Assembly: GCA_951640165.1 (NCBI GenBank)
Contig: OX621258.1
Span: forward strand, 5,045,501-5,109,500
DNA length: 64,000 bases
Source of the DNA: Pseudoips prasinana
Taxonomy: Eukaryota; Arthropoda; Insecta; Lepidoptera; Nolidae
Direction: 5' to 3'
Both the position numbers and the translations under genes were made by a program. Below the pieces are notes generated by a model. That model ran no database searches, was not told the origin of the DNA, and saw only the letters and a list, made by a program, of their open reading frames with translations. The number at the start of each line of letters is the position of its first letter. The stretch's first letter is position 1. Below are positions 52,294-63,552 of the stretch, piece after piece.

Positions 52294-53994
52294 TATCTTA
52301 TACGCGCATGAATTCAAAAAGTCTTTGGTTGGGTATGAACTTGAGATTATTGCCTCCACAGTCCGAAGGTATAACCACTAGGCTCTCTCGACAACCAAAA
52401 ATACTGCTAATTTAATAAAAACATACTTAACATAATGAATTGCAGTTCATTCCCTACAATGAGTATTCAAAATTGTTATTGGGCTATTCATTTTCTTAAG
52501 AACTTTTACAGCATAATCACCATAATTCATAGGCTTTCACGTTTCGACAAAATAAACAGCTTAATGATATGCCGCTATGGATATTCGCTTTTTATTTGGG
52601 TCGTTTGTTGCGTGACAATGTCCAATTACGGAAGACAGTCCCATATAGGGTAGCCGTATATCCAGATATTCGGAGAAAATTCCGAGTCCTTAATATTTTT
52701 GTTTTATTCCACAGTAGGGGTGTGGACTACATTTTACCTCAGTATTAAAACTACCCACTTATAAACTTTTAACAGTAAAAGCAAAATACGAATTGCTTTG
52801 TGCTAACGAAATTATAGGTATTTAAAATTATGTACGATAAGAAACGCGTTATACTAACATACATATGACGTCATTTGTAGAGAAGCTATAGAATCTCCAT
52901 ACTAACGGTCGGTTTGCTAGAACAGGGCAGAACATCGCAACTTTATCCCCGCGAACAACTTAAAACGCTTAAAAATCTAGCAAAAGTAATAGCAGAATTT
53001 TAATATCTATATTTGCTTTCTAAATTATGTTCGTTGACTATTTCTTGATTAAGTATCTTTAGTAAATTCAACATCAGTTTAGTTACTTTTAGTCAAAGCC
53101 TGCATTCACTGCATAGGCAACATCCATCATATGCGCATTTTAATTAGTCAGGCTATTGCTGTCTAAGAATACACCGATCGAAATATTTAAAGCTAGAGAT
53201 TAAAACTATTTACACAATGTAGAATGAGTCGGATACAAGCTTTTTTATTTTATATCGTCAAGAAATATGGTATGCCTCCCTGGGCTAAAAAAATCTCGAA
53301 GAATTGATATTTGAACGATTATTTTATAGATATGAATAAACATATATATTGGTATAAATAAAATACACTTATTCAAGGCAGAATAGTTGAACGTAGTCGT
53401 AGGCGTCGTAGCACATCTACGACAATTACAGCTGTCAAATATTGTGTAAATAACAACAGAGCAGATATCTAAGTAGATGTTGCATATGACTTAGCAATAT
53501 TATATTAATTATCGGACTAATTCTAGTACATATTCATAGTTTTCATCTCACGCTTAAAAAAATATTTCTATAGACTAATTAAGTTAAAAGGAAAAGCTAA
53601 GCTTATGTATATTTTGGTCCCGATTTTTGTCCGCCCAAACCTGTCGACACCGGTCTCCAAAATGACATCGGCAGAACGTATGACCATTGAGCCCATCCGC
53701 AAAACAAACGCTTCTGACGAAGTCTTCCACTTCCCCCACTGTCCGATATTGTCGTCATTTGCGCAAATGGTTATGAGGGGTATTAACTTCACATGTGAGG
53801 AAAGTAATGAGTAAACAAAAGCAAATGCGAAACAAAATTGGTCACAATACCTCTATTATTTAGACAGTTGTGTGTAAGGATCTAAGGATAGTAAGTATAG
53901 GAAACATACCATACCATACCATTAGGGGTTTGAATTTCATTCTGGAGTGACTGACGTGGAGATGCATGGATGGGTCGGATTTTTTAAGGATGTT
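52294..53994. other. Repeat-poor stretch; one odd open frame pair
   Basis: About 1.7 kb with no recognised transposon. Between 53568 and 53814 both strands are open: 69 codons plus, 74 codons minus. Base composition there is more balanced than in the flanks. Neither translation has a motif I recognise. It is the only place in the window that looks slightly exon-like outside repeats. Confidence 0.3.
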
Positions 53995-54150
53995 TCTTTT
54001 TTATATCAGAGGTTGACAAATAGCTGTTCACCTGATGGTAAGTGATCACCGCCGCCCATGGACATTCGCAACACCAGAGAGGTCCCAGGTGCGTTGTCGG
54101 CCTTTAAGAGTCAGCAAACAAGTGTAGCTGACCCTTCCCTCACCCTGATG
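53995..54150. mobile_element. Repeat L copy
   Basis: TCACCTGATGGTAAGTGATC, CACCGCCGCCCATGGACAT, CAACACCAGAGAGGTCCCAG and GCGTTGTCGGCCTTTAAGAG. Confidence 0.65.
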
Positions 54151-54154
54151 AGCT

Positions 54155-54330
54155 CTGGCGACCTTACTCACACGCAGAAACACAACATTAAAATTGTTAA
54201 TGTTATTATTAAGGAATGTCTTCTGTAAGGTGGAGGTACTTCCTCAGTCGGGCTGGTCTTTGAGCGCATGAACGCTGTGCCCTCTTTGCAACTGTCGCGC
54301 TACATGCATGGTCGGAACGCGTTCGCGGTT
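54155..54330. mobile_element. Repeat L2 copy
   Basis: GAGCTCTGGCGACCTTACTC, TTATTAAGGAATGTC, AAGGTGGAGGTACTTCCTC and GAACGCTGTGCCCTC in the same order as 41165-41545 but uninterrupted. Confidence 0.65.
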
Positions 54331-54389
54331 GCATTCTCGGCCGGCTCGTAAGGTAGATCGGTTTGTGTATGGCGTTCAATTATCTAGTA

Positions 54390-54552
54390 TTCCTGAGTCT
54401 GTGTGTAATTATCTATATGAGTATGTATTTACAAAAGAAAAGTAGTATGTGTATTATATCAGTTATCTGGTTTCCATCGTACAAGCTCTGCTTAGTTTGG
54501 GATGAGATGGCCGTGTGTTAATAGTGTCCCAGAATATTATTATTATATTATT
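54390..54552 (+). mobile_element. S1 SINE 3' half
   Basis: Starts at CCTGAGTCTGTGTGTAATTA and is typical to the end GTGTCCCAGAATATTATTAT. Confidence 0.8.
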
Positions 54553-54593
54553 CTGTACTTGCTCTAGATAAGTAGTAATCTCATCTCACCCAG

Positions 54594-54795
54594 CGGGGCC
54601 ATCGCCAAATTCACTGGTCATCGTGATCGGCGTTCAAATAGATGAAGGTTAAAAACTACTAAATGTTTCGTTCATTCGGCTTCCACGAGCATATGTGACG
54701 TCATAAATGCTCCGGAATCGATGAAGTAATTTTTAACCTTCATCAATTTGAACGCCTATCACGATCACGATGACCGATTAATTAGGCGGTAACCC
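54594..54795. mobile_element. Foldback MITE, diverged relative of 35898
   Basis: Arms with GGTCATCGTGATC and GCGTTCAAATAGATGAAGG pair with the right side. The core 54677-54722 is about 85% identical to the complement of 36001-36048. CCCAG flanks both ends (54589-54593 and 54796-54800). The core contains a perfect TGACGTCA. Confidence 0.75.
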
Positions 54796-54800
54796 CCCAG

Positions 54801-55585
54801 ATCGTCTTAGACGTTACTGTGACGGCAGTCCCTATACTACAAAGGGAAATTATTTTGTTAAATACAGAATTTCTAGCAATAGTTTTAATATTTTAGCAGT
54901 TCTCCAATCGAGATAAAATATCGGCGTCAACAATTACTAATTTGCATGCAGGGTTCTGTAAACAAACCTTCAGAGTACACTAAAACAATAATACTTAACT
55001 ACATTACAGACAAAAACATACGAAAAACTCATTTTATGCCCATTCAAACTAATTACTCAATTTGTCAACTCGACCGCCTCATGTGCGACAGATCTACCTT
55101 AGTACTTGAACGTCCAGCTAAGCGTTCCACGGGCATACGGAAAGAAACCGCAATACTATATAAATAGGGCTTAGTTTTCCAATTCAATAATATTATCGAT
55201 AAGCTGTTTTAGGGCTAGGGATTACACTCCATTGATGTCCACGCTCACAAACGTTGCTGGTACACAAAAGCTTTAATAGCCGTCTCAGATTTCTATTATT
55301 ACAATCCTATTGTATCTACTTAGGAATAAAAATCCTTGAAAATATTGTACAGGTAACGGCATGTTGGTGTACACACTCAGTTACGCCTTTATTACGTAAA
55401 CACTAAGGCCGATTCTCATAGTACATGTGTTTCCATTGACGTGCGTGCAGCACACATGTTTGAAAGAGGCAATATATGGTATTGTCTGTGGCAAACACAA
55501 GCTTGCCAGGGCAAAAAAAAACTAAATCTAAATTGGGGAAAAAAAAGTAGCCTACAAAGTCAATTATTTGAAATTATATAGAAAA
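54801..55585. other. No recognisable gene
   Basis: A 73-codon plus frame at 54946-55167 has no known motif; otherwise featureless. Confidence 0.35.
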
Positions 55586-55813
55586 CTAGCAGTGCCCGCG
55601 GACTTCGTTTCGCGTTATAAATATTTTTGTCCCTGCCCGTTTGTCCCGCGTAATACTTCGGGATAAATAGAAATTATGATGATGAATAGCCTATGACACT
55701 CCACAATAACGTAGCTTTCTGTTGGTGAAATAATTTTGAAAATTGGGACAGCAGATCCAGAGATTACCCCTTACAACTTCACAAACGTTACCTCTTTATA
55801 ATATTAGTATAGA
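55586..55813 (-). mobile_element. Hel3-type element, complete
   Basis: Minus strand begins TCTATACTAATATTATAAAG, contains GGATCTGCTGTCCCAATTTT, and ends CGAAGTCCGCGGGCACTG followed by CTAG. Confidence 0.7.
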
Positions 55814-56122
55814 TTAAGTGAAGGATTTACTGCTATTTTCAGCACTTAAGATGTATACCCAAAAATCTAAAGAGCAGAGTGTTTAGGCTTGCTTTCGTGT
55901 GAGGAGTGCTCCGTAGTCAAAAAACCGCGAATAATCACACGACCAGTCTCATAGTAGGCTCTGTAGAGTAATTTTATTTATTTTGGTAAGAAACAAACGG
56001 TCATACAGAAGAACTTAAATATTTCATTTTTTACTCAAAGACCTATAGTTCCCTCATGGATTAACAAAGTATTAGTTGATGAGCTAAGTTCTAAGTTACT
56101 TATGAAATTTAAAAAGGTTATA

Positions 56123-56317
56123 CTAAAGACAAAAACATTTTTTCAATGATGTTACTGTACAACAGAAAACATCAATGTCTGCTAGTTTTTCGCTATTATT
56201 ATAAAGTTCACAGGCACGCCTTACAAACATGTTCTTACAATAACAGGTTCTACTTTTGGGGATAGAAAATAAATCCTTTTTACGGCATTGACGCTCTTGT
56301 CCACGAGGTACTCTCAT
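56123..56317 (-). pseudogene. LINE ORF2 C-terminal relic
   Basis: A 64-codon frame shows C-R-K-K-D-L-F-S-I-P-K-S-R-T early, then V-R-R-A-C-E-L-Y-N-N and A-D-I-D-V-F. The pattern L-F-x-I-P-x-x-R-T followed by R-x-C-x-L-Y-N is the usual C-terminal ending of several arthropod CR1/Jockey-type LINEs. Nothing upstream of it is preserved. Confidence 0.6.
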
Positions 56318-56477
56318 TTTTTTGATAAATTAATGGTTTCGTGACAGCAAATCGTGTCGGTATCGTAATCATAAGGATAGACTACCCGCGACAAACGCAT
56401 CCATATTTACAAAACACATAATAATTCATTTCTTTCTACAAATTTCTACAAGACATTTTTGTTAGTTTTACACTGGT

Positions 56478-56540
56478 ATTAGGAAATCTTTTAAGGAGGC
56501 CTTTGTCCAGTGGAAGTCATTCCGTTGACATGATGAAAAA
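56478..56540 (+). mobile_element. RTE-tail remnant
   Basis: AGGAAATCTTTTAAGGAGGC then CTTTGTCCAGTGGAAGTC and TGACATGATGAA. Confidence 0.6.
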
Positions 56541-56723
56541 TTTAAATACGTTTGTGTAAATCAAAGTTAAGTCAGTGCCATGGCACAGGTCCACTGGGTG
56601 GCCGGTGCCATGGCCTAACGACCACAATAGAACTAAGCATGAACGTTGTTGGGTACGCTTTGTCATGAAGATTTTGGTATATTTCACTCTGCTTTTTTAC
56701 CGGTAAAACTCCAGTTATATGAA

Positions 56724-57318
56724 AATCCGGCCAAGTGCGAGTCAGACTTGCGCACGAAGGGTTCCGTACCATCTATACAAAAATCGTAGGAAAGTCAAAA
56801 CTGTACATTGAATATTTTTTAAAAAGGATACTTGGGGCGTGATCTACAATCGATATCAAAGCCAAAAATATAGTTTTTAGATTTTTTGTCTGTGTGTCTG
56901 TTTGTCTGTATGTATGTCCGGGCTAAACTCAAAAAGTACTGCATGGATTTACTTCAAATTTTGCATGAATATTGCTAAGACGTCGGGTCAACATATAGGC
57001 TACATATTATCACGCTATCACCTACGGGGGAGGAGCTATGATGATTCATAAAATTTAACGCGGGTAAAACCGCGGGGCACAGCTAGTTATCTATAAAAAG
57101 GAGCAAAAAAGTTTGTTGTATCGGAGCCCCCTTAAATATTTATAGTATAGTTTTTTAGTATTTGTTATAGCGGCAACAGAAATACATCATCTGTTAAAAT
57201 TTCAACTGTCTAACTATTACGGTTAAAGAGATACAGCGAGGAGACAGACGGACAAATAGACGGACAGACAGTTTACAGTCCCGTTTTACCCTTTGGGTAC
57301 GGAACCGTAAATATATAT
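56724..57318 (-). mobile_element. Repeat M split by Hel1
   Basis: Left part GGCCAAGTGCGAGTCAGACT and AGGGTTCCGTACCA to 56771. After Hel1 it resumes at 57087 through GGAGCCCCCTTAAATATTTA and AGACGGACAAATAGACGGAC to GGGTACGGAACCGTAAA. Confidence 0.75.
56772..57086 (+). mobile_element. Hel1 Helitron-like element (copy c) inside M
   Basis: TC start after A, hairpin CGCGGGTAAAACCGCG, GGGCACAGCTAG, then T. The best match to the family pattern. Confidence 0.85.
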
Positions 57319-57362
57319 ATATATATATTATATATTTATTTATTTATTTTTACTTTTTTTTT

Positions 57363-57596
57363 GACAATGTCACACAGATCATCCTAGCCCCAAACTAAGC
57401 AAAGCTTGTACTATGGGTACCAGGCGACGATATACATACTTATATAGATAGATAAATACTTAAAACATAAAAAACATCCATGACTCAGAAACAAATATTC
57501 GTGCTCATCACACAAATATTTGCACTTACCGGGATTCGAACCCAGGACCACCAGCTTCGTAGGCAGGAGCACTACCAACTAGGCTACGGTGATCGT
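57363..57596 (-). mobile_element. S4 SINE, full length
   Basis: Same as 46184-46434, with only about eight differences, mostly in one AT-rich stretch around ATACTTAAAACATAAAAAAC. Exact B box retained. Preceded by a TTTATTTATTT and poly-T region. Confidence 0.9.
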
Positions 57597-58071
57597 CAAA
57601 ATTGGGTTAGGTCAGTATCTTAAAATAACGACAGGAAATATTTTTGGGAACCTATCAGCAGTTTATTATTTTCGTGACTAATGAAAAACTAATCATGTCA
57701 TCCTTGATCGGTTTCTGAACGAGATAAGTTGAGTTGCAAATCTTTAATATCATGTCACATTCATCTTGAATATTATATCAGAAAAGGATTTTAATAAGAA
57801 AGAAGAGAGCATATAATCCAAGCGACTTGAAACTTAGAACATCTGTTCGCTTTATAAAGTCTGTGTGAAGTATTGAGAACGAATGCCATTAATATTGTTT
57901 TAAATTCACATTATATCACTATTCATATCTAAATTAAGCGGAACCATACAATTCTTGGGGTTCCGGTAGCATACGAGTTGAGTTAAATGTGACCCTTGAG
58001 AACTATTTAAAAAACAAGAATAATTTTAGATATAACTACCCGGAAAAAATGTTTTCTTTGTTGTTTTAAAA
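57597..58071. other. No recognisable feature
   Basis: AT-rich unique DNA. Confidence 0.35.
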
Positions 58072-58222
58072 TAGACAACGCCCGCACTAGGCAATCTAAT
58101 CCCTGTGTCGCGAGGTACATTACAAACATAATGGACGGACACAAATAACATCCAGACTCAAAACAACTATTTATGGGTCACACAAATAGTTGTCTTGTGC
58201 GGGACTCGAACCCGTAACAAAA
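58072..58222 (-). mobile_element. S3 SINE, head truncated
   Basis: AGACAACGCCCGCACTAGGC at left; B-box complement GGACTCGAACCCG at right, then an A-rich break. Confidence 0.8.
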
Positions 58223-58817
58223 AGTACCAAACTTCTGTTCTGGTAGCAAGCTTAGCGTGGTGCTATGAAATAAAAGCTTTTTCTGAAACAAGAAAAGGTT
58301 TTTTTTACATAAATGTTCATATTACAAATAGAGCAGATTTAATTTTTTTTTTCATAATCGCTGCATCGTGTTTGGGTTATGTTTTTAATGTAAAACAATA
58401 CACATATCCTAAGGGATATTAGTCTCAGATGACGGTGCAAACAATTGAAATAATAACTGATAATACCTAGATGCGGACGCTATCATCATTATTGTAGATG
58501 CACCTTATCTTGTTCGCGACTTGAGTAGCACGATATAACTAGTAGTAGTTTAAGTAAAATAAGCCTTTGTTCATCAGCATGTCACAGAACAAAAGTTCAA
58601 GTTAATCTAATAGTGCAGACAGAGGAAGCCGACTCGTCAGATGACATTGTTACCGAGAAACGAACCTGCCTAACAAATTGGCACAGGAATGACGGAGATC
58701 CAACCAGTTAGGCGGATATGGGTTTAATAAAAAGTAAGGGTTGTTCCACTAACAACGTCGACTGGTTAGATTAAGAATCCTGTTTCAGAATTTGTTTGGT
58801 AAATAATATTACAAATT
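58223..58817. other. No recognisable gene
   Basis: The 75-codon plus frame at 58195-58422 begins within S3 and is AT-driven; not supported as coding. Confidence 0.35.
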
Positions 58818-58960
58818 TCATATATGCCAGAATCGCCACGCTTGGCAGATGGATTGGATGGATGGATCGCAGTATCAGGGTCACAGAGACGCTGCTGCCC
58901 ATTCTCTGAGAGATATTCCCTCGGGTAGACTTCTACGCCCACGAGATGAGATAGTATGGT
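58818..58960 (-). mobile_element. G2 fragment
   Basis: ATGCCAGAATCGCCACGCTT, CAGAGACGCTGCTGCCCATT and CTTCTACGCCCACGAGATGA. Confidence 0.6.
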
Positions 58961-58984
58961 GATATTCTATGGTAGTATGGTGAT

Positions 58985-59019
58985 AACCAATAGTGTGGCT
59001 GTCGGCCACACTATTGGTT
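58985..59019. repeat. 15-bp perfect hairpin
   Basis: AACCAATAGTGTGGC pairs with GCCACACTATTGGTT around TGTCG. Confidence 0.9.
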
Positions 59020-59114
59020 AATATTCCTATTTACGTATTTTACATTTTGGCATTGTTCAGTTTTAAAGGCAAATTAAGCTCCTTAAGTTACGTCCAGTTT
59101 ATATGTGGGTATTA

Positions 59115-59333
59115 TAGCCAGATGCTCTCACCGGTCCGTAACTGATTGGTGAGGTCAAGCAACTAGGCTCGCGACTAGTCCATAGATGGGTGACCGCCAA
59201 AGTGGTTTAATTTCTGAGCGTCTCCGTGCTTCGGAGGGCACGTTAAGCTGTCGGTCCCGGTTGTAGCTATTAGGCAACAGTCGTTAAGCCATGTCAGAGG
59301 CCTAATGGGCGGTTTGAACATCTCTGGCACGAT
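59115..59333 (+). mobile_element. 5S-SINE, well preserved
   Basis: GGTCCGTAACTGATTGGTGA, GTCCATAGATGGGTGACCGC, then GAGCGTCTCCGTGCTTCGGA and AAGCCATGTCAGAGGCCTAA. Confidence 0.85.
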
Positions 59334-59796
59334 AAGTAGGTAAGTTATAGTAGTAAACATTCAAAAACAAAACACGTTGATTATAATTAATATTAAGTAT
59401 AAGAATATTAAGTAGTTCCTATTAACCGAGGTGTTGACCTCTTTATGGAGCACCCCTTACGTCCGCTTCCGAAGAATAAAAAGTTAGTAGCGATTGAAAC
59501 GGAGTTTAACGGCAACGAGTTCGACTTTAGAGCTCAATTTGGACTTCTCTCAACTTCTGACGTTTGTTCTAATCAAGCTGGAAGCCGCATGGTAGCCTAT
59601 AACAACATCCGCTTTTAAAGTTCATTACAAAAAGTCACTTCTAAAAAGAATGGGGAACTGTTATATTTCGCAGAGGAACTACTAACAAAAAGCCCAAATA
59701 CGTATTGTAATGAACCCGCCGGATACCTAAGAGTCTTACATGAAAAATATTTGTTTTATTTTTTTTAACGACTTCTTGGTCAAATTTCAACATATC
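59334..59796. other. No recognisable feature
   Basis: Unique sequence; no supported gene. Confidence 0.35.
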
Positions 59797-59866
59797 CCCG
59801 GCGGCCAGTCTCAATGGGGACAAGCCACTTGCGCGGGGCATATTATTTAGTGCATAAGTGTAAAGG
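59797..59866 (-). mobile_element. S5 3'-end fragment
   Basis: CCGGCGGCCAGTCTCAATGG, then GCGCGGGGCATATTATTTAG and TGCATAAGTGTAAA. Confidence 0.6.
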
Positions 59867-60468
59867 TTGCATACCTTTATTTTATTTTCAATATTAGGAA
59901 AATAACAACGAGAGTAATGTCAATTAACTTCCTGACAATAGAGCTTACTATAAGTAAAAAAATTTTAAATCAGTTAAGTAGTTTAAGGCTTTATCTATAT
60001 CTCCGTAATATAAGTTAAGAAAGCTAATATTGAATTAAAAGCTGTGCGAAATGTACAGTAAAATATTTTTCTTGTAATACTCCTTTACATAGTATCGAGA
60101 TATGTGCCATCGGTCCGTAATGTCCCCCTGTTTACGTATTACCAATGGACTAACTAATTACATTACTCTCCTAAAAAGCTTTCAAATATACAGGAATAAC
60201 ATCCAAATACTTAATAATAATTGGGATGTACGCTTCATATAAAAGTAGATACCTACCCAAGTATCACAAACAAACACATTTCTGCACGTACTTCCAAGAA
60301 AATATGTTGAGACAATAATATCTACGAATGAAAACGTCCTTCATAAATCAGATATACGAAGAAAGTACATTTGACACATAATCCAGGATCATATAAACAC
60401 AGCATAACTATAAAAATAGTTGGTAAACTCGGTGTGATCACCAATGGCCTGCGTAGGTATACCATTTA
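59867..60468. other. No recognisable feature
   Basis: AT-rich unique DNA. Confidence 0.35.
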
Positions 60469-60773
60469 TCTAACATATAATAAAATCTTAGGAAAGTCAA
60501 AATTGTACATTGAATATTTTTGAAAGGAGACTTGGGGCGTGATCTACAATCGACATCGAAGCCAAAAATATAGTTTTTAGAATTTTTGTCTGTATGTATG
60601 TATGTCCGGTTAAATTCAAAAAGTACTGCATAGATTTACTTCAAGTTTTGCATGAATATTACTAAGAGGTCTGGTCAACATATAGGCTACATATGATCAC
60701 GCTATCACTTACGAGGGAGGAGCTATGATAATTTATAAAGTTCAACGCGGGTAAAACCGCGAGGCACAGCTAG
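60469..60773 (+). mobile_element. Hel1 Helitron-like element (copy d)
   Basis: GGAAAGTCAAAATTGTACAT near the start, ATCACGCTATCACTTACGAG, and CGCGGGTAAAACCGCGAGGC, then ACAGCTAG and T. A few small deletions relative to copy c. Confidence 0.8.
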
Positions 60774-60876
60774 TAGAGAATAACCTCAAATGAATATTTA
60801 TTTATACTCAATGTTACGAATATTACCACCAAAAACCTGCGAAAGGATGATGGAATAGAGGTGCTCTACTCATACC

Positions 60877-61093
60877 TAGATGGTCTCACCGGTCCGTAAG
60901 TGGTCGGCGAGGTTGAGCAACTAAGCTCACGGTCAGTCCATAGATGGGTGGTTAAGTGATTTAAATTCTGAGCGTCTCCGTGCTTTGGAGAGCACGTTAA
61001 GCGGTCGGTCCCGGTTGTAGTCATTAGACAGCAATCGTTAAGTCATGTCAGAGTCATGAACAACTCTGACACTAGGGTAACCACTGCCTAACA
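60877..61093 (+). mobile_element. 5S-SINE with small internal deletions
   Basis: CACCGGTCCGTAAGTGGTCG, GGTCAGTCCATAGATGGGTG, then GGTCGGTCCCGGTTGTAGTC and GACACTAGGGTAACCACTGC. The ACCGCCAAAG segment after the C box is altered, and GCCTACTGGGCGG is missing. Confidence 0.85.
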
Positions 61094-61177
61094 TTTTTAT
61101 TTGGATAAGGTAGTAATGACATCATAGACTTGCCTTGAAAATAAAATTACTTAAATTCTATCGTGTTCAGATCAAAG

Positions 61178-61427
61178 ATAATAATATCCTGAGACATTAT
61201 TCACACACGAACCCAAGCTAAGCAGAGCTTGTACTATGGAAAACAGGTAACTGATATACTACATATATAATTTTATTTTGTAAATACAAAGTTATATAGA
61301 TAATTATACCCAGACTCAGGACAAACAGACATGTTCATGCAGACAAATATCTCTCTTGGGTGCGAATCAAACCCACTATCTCCGGCATGAAAAGCAAGCA
61401 TTTGCCAACCACGCCAACAGGCCCGAT
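61178..61427 (-). mobile_element. S1 SINE, near full length
   Basis: Tail ATAATATCCTGAGACATTAT, body CAGAGCTTGTACTATGGAAA, head CCACGCCAACAGGCCCGATT. The GATCTGATCCC part of the tail is deleted. Confidence 0.85.
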
Positions 61428-62739
61428 TAACTTCTATGGATTTATACTATGGTACATATTAGGATAAGGATATAACATAAACAAAAAACACGCCTCTTCT
61501 CACAATGAGATGGGCGATTTGTCTAAATTACAATAACGCGTCCTGAAAGCATACCAAGATCTCGCATCTGTCATATTACGCGTAGCCCCAAAATAACAAA
61601 TATACTTAGATATAATGGTTAAATGAGGGACATATTGAAGGACTGTTCAGTGTATCTGTCCACAATAAATGATTACATGAGATTAAAATTAAGTATAACA
61701 TTTTTTTTTGGTTGGTTTGGACAGTTGGTTCACCACTCAGATCCCCGATTACTGAGTCCCCGTGTCGAGCACTATTAAAGCGAAAGTCCCGACATACACG
61801 GCACACTTCTCACTGTGTAGGTACCACTTGGGACTGTTTACTTTCACTAATCTCTTGCACTTTTTCACCACTTTTATGTTTTCCCATTAATTTCACTTGA
61901 ATTAAAACTCACCGTTCTGCTTTGATATTCCCCTTATATACCCCTAAATTGTCCAAAATTTTAAACATTTCGTAAGTCATATTTTTCATTCGAGAATCTT
62001 CACCTACATGATAGATTAATCATAATGCCCCTGACCTTGTCTTCACCTATCTCTATCTTTTCTTTCGGGAAATTAGCATCGTCCGTATCTTTTTATTCTG
62101 GAACAGAGATCTAAAGTCCATTTTTGCATTTAGAATTTTGTCTTTTTCATCAGCTATCCTTTTTCTTTTGTTCTGATATTGACTAGAACATTCTAGCAAT
62201 GTTGCAAAGCCACCAAAAACCCTTACTGGTACTAGGGTTCGAAGCCCGAACGTGACAATATAGTATTACTATTTTTAGCCAGAGCTTTATACTAACATGT
62301 TCCCCAATATGTTCTACGTCCAACCAGTCCCGCAGTAAATCTTTTTGAAAGAATCATATGACAGTAAATCATGCAAAACTATAAAAATTTTAACATTCTT
62401 AATGTCATGCGGAGATTTTAGTGTTTTTTGATGGAGAGTGAACATCTGGCCGCTTGCGCATGCGCAACTATTAGTATGTTATGACAGAAGTGCCTGAATC
62501 TAGATTAGGATGAACACGTTATTAGCATTACATATGTTTCGGAAATGTCAAACATGAGTTTGTATTACTAATGGTTGAATTATAATAATTATCTTTGATC
62601 TTGGATGAATCATCTTAATTAAAATATATCGTCTTTCTACGTTCAATATACCTATGTATTCTAGATATTTTATTATTACTGCCCGTGTTTATATTTTGAA
62701 TCAAACTTATGAACTAAACTGTTTAGGGTAACTACCGTG
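61428..62739. other. No recognisable gene
   Basis: About 1.3 kb without a recognised repeat. Short frames at 61606-61900 overlap on opposite strands and have no motif. Confidence 0.35.
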
Positions 62740-62860
62740 GCGACGAAGACCCATATCTCTCTGCAGCGTTCAACCAATTAAAACACAAAAACACACGACT
62801 GCATGCTGTGTAGTTAGGATAGCGACGAAGACCCATGTCTCTCTACAGTCTCTCCCCAGA
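62740..62860. repeat. Imperfect direct duplication, 81-bp spacing
   Basis: GCGACGAAGACCCATATCTC at 62741 recurs as GCGACGAAGACCCATGTCTC at 62822; both continue TCT-x-CAG. Confidence 0.8.
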
Positions 62861-62965
62861 GAAAAAAAAACCAAAATTGTATCTGTTAGTGAGTTTTCGT
62901 TACCTCTTAGTATCCCTACTACTTTTCGGTTTTAAGGTTTAAAATATATTTTTAGTGTGTACCTA

Positions 62966-63520
62966 TCTTATCTTATCTTTGATGGGGTGTACTTGCGTAC
63001 AGCACTTCGACCCTTCAGGATCTTTTGTACTATCCCCCCACTGGTTTTTATTCTATCCATAGAGCCCTGAATGAAGTCTTCACATAATCCAGTACGCTTC
63101 TTAGGGGTAGATCCTTGTTGTCTCCTGGTTCTGGATATGCCAGCCCCATGTGTCTTGCCAATGCATCGCATTTGCATATTATATGCAGCATTGTTTCATT
63201 TTCTTCCCTACAGGTCCTGCAGATCGGGCTATTCGACAGTCCCAGTTTGTGTAGGTGATAGTTGGTGCCATAGTGACCCGTGAATACTGCTACTATCAGT
63301 CGTAGCTGGTTTCTGCTGTACTTCCAAAGGTTTTTGGACCAGCTTTTGTCTACTCCTTTTATGAGTTCTTTGAGTGTTCTAATTCCTTGATTTTGGTCCA
63401 CATTTGATTGTGTTTAGCTGTGAATTCATTTTTAATGATTGCTCCTATTACCTTACCTAGTGTGTACCTATACTGAACAGAATTCATGTAAAGTACGGTC
63501 GCGGAGCAGGACTGACAGTG
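62966..63520 (-). pseudogene. LINE ORF2 C-terminal relic with zinc knuckle
   Basis: A frame of about 117 residues (63401 to 63048) contains R-N-Q-L-R-L-I-V-A-V-F-T-G-H-Y, then HLHKLGLSNSPICRTC and an L-H-I-I-C-K-C segment: a Cys-x2-Cys-His-Cys knuckle placed as in the C-terminal region of Jockey/R1/I-group LINEs. Upstream codons lie in another frame (63559 to 63359, K-H-N-Q-M-W-T-K-I), so there is a frameshift near 63400. Past the stop, the complement of CCAGTGGGGGGATAGTAC precedes GATAAGATAAGATAG at 62966-62981, the usual 3' tail. The copy is 5'-truncated. Confidence 0.8.
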
Positions 63521-63552
63521 AACTACTGACAGTGAACTACTGACAGTGTACA
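63509..63552. repeat. Short tandem repeat, 16-bp unit
   Basis: CTGACAGTGAACTA repeated, ending CTGACAGTGTAC; just under three units at the 5' edge of the LINE relic. Confidence 0.85.
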
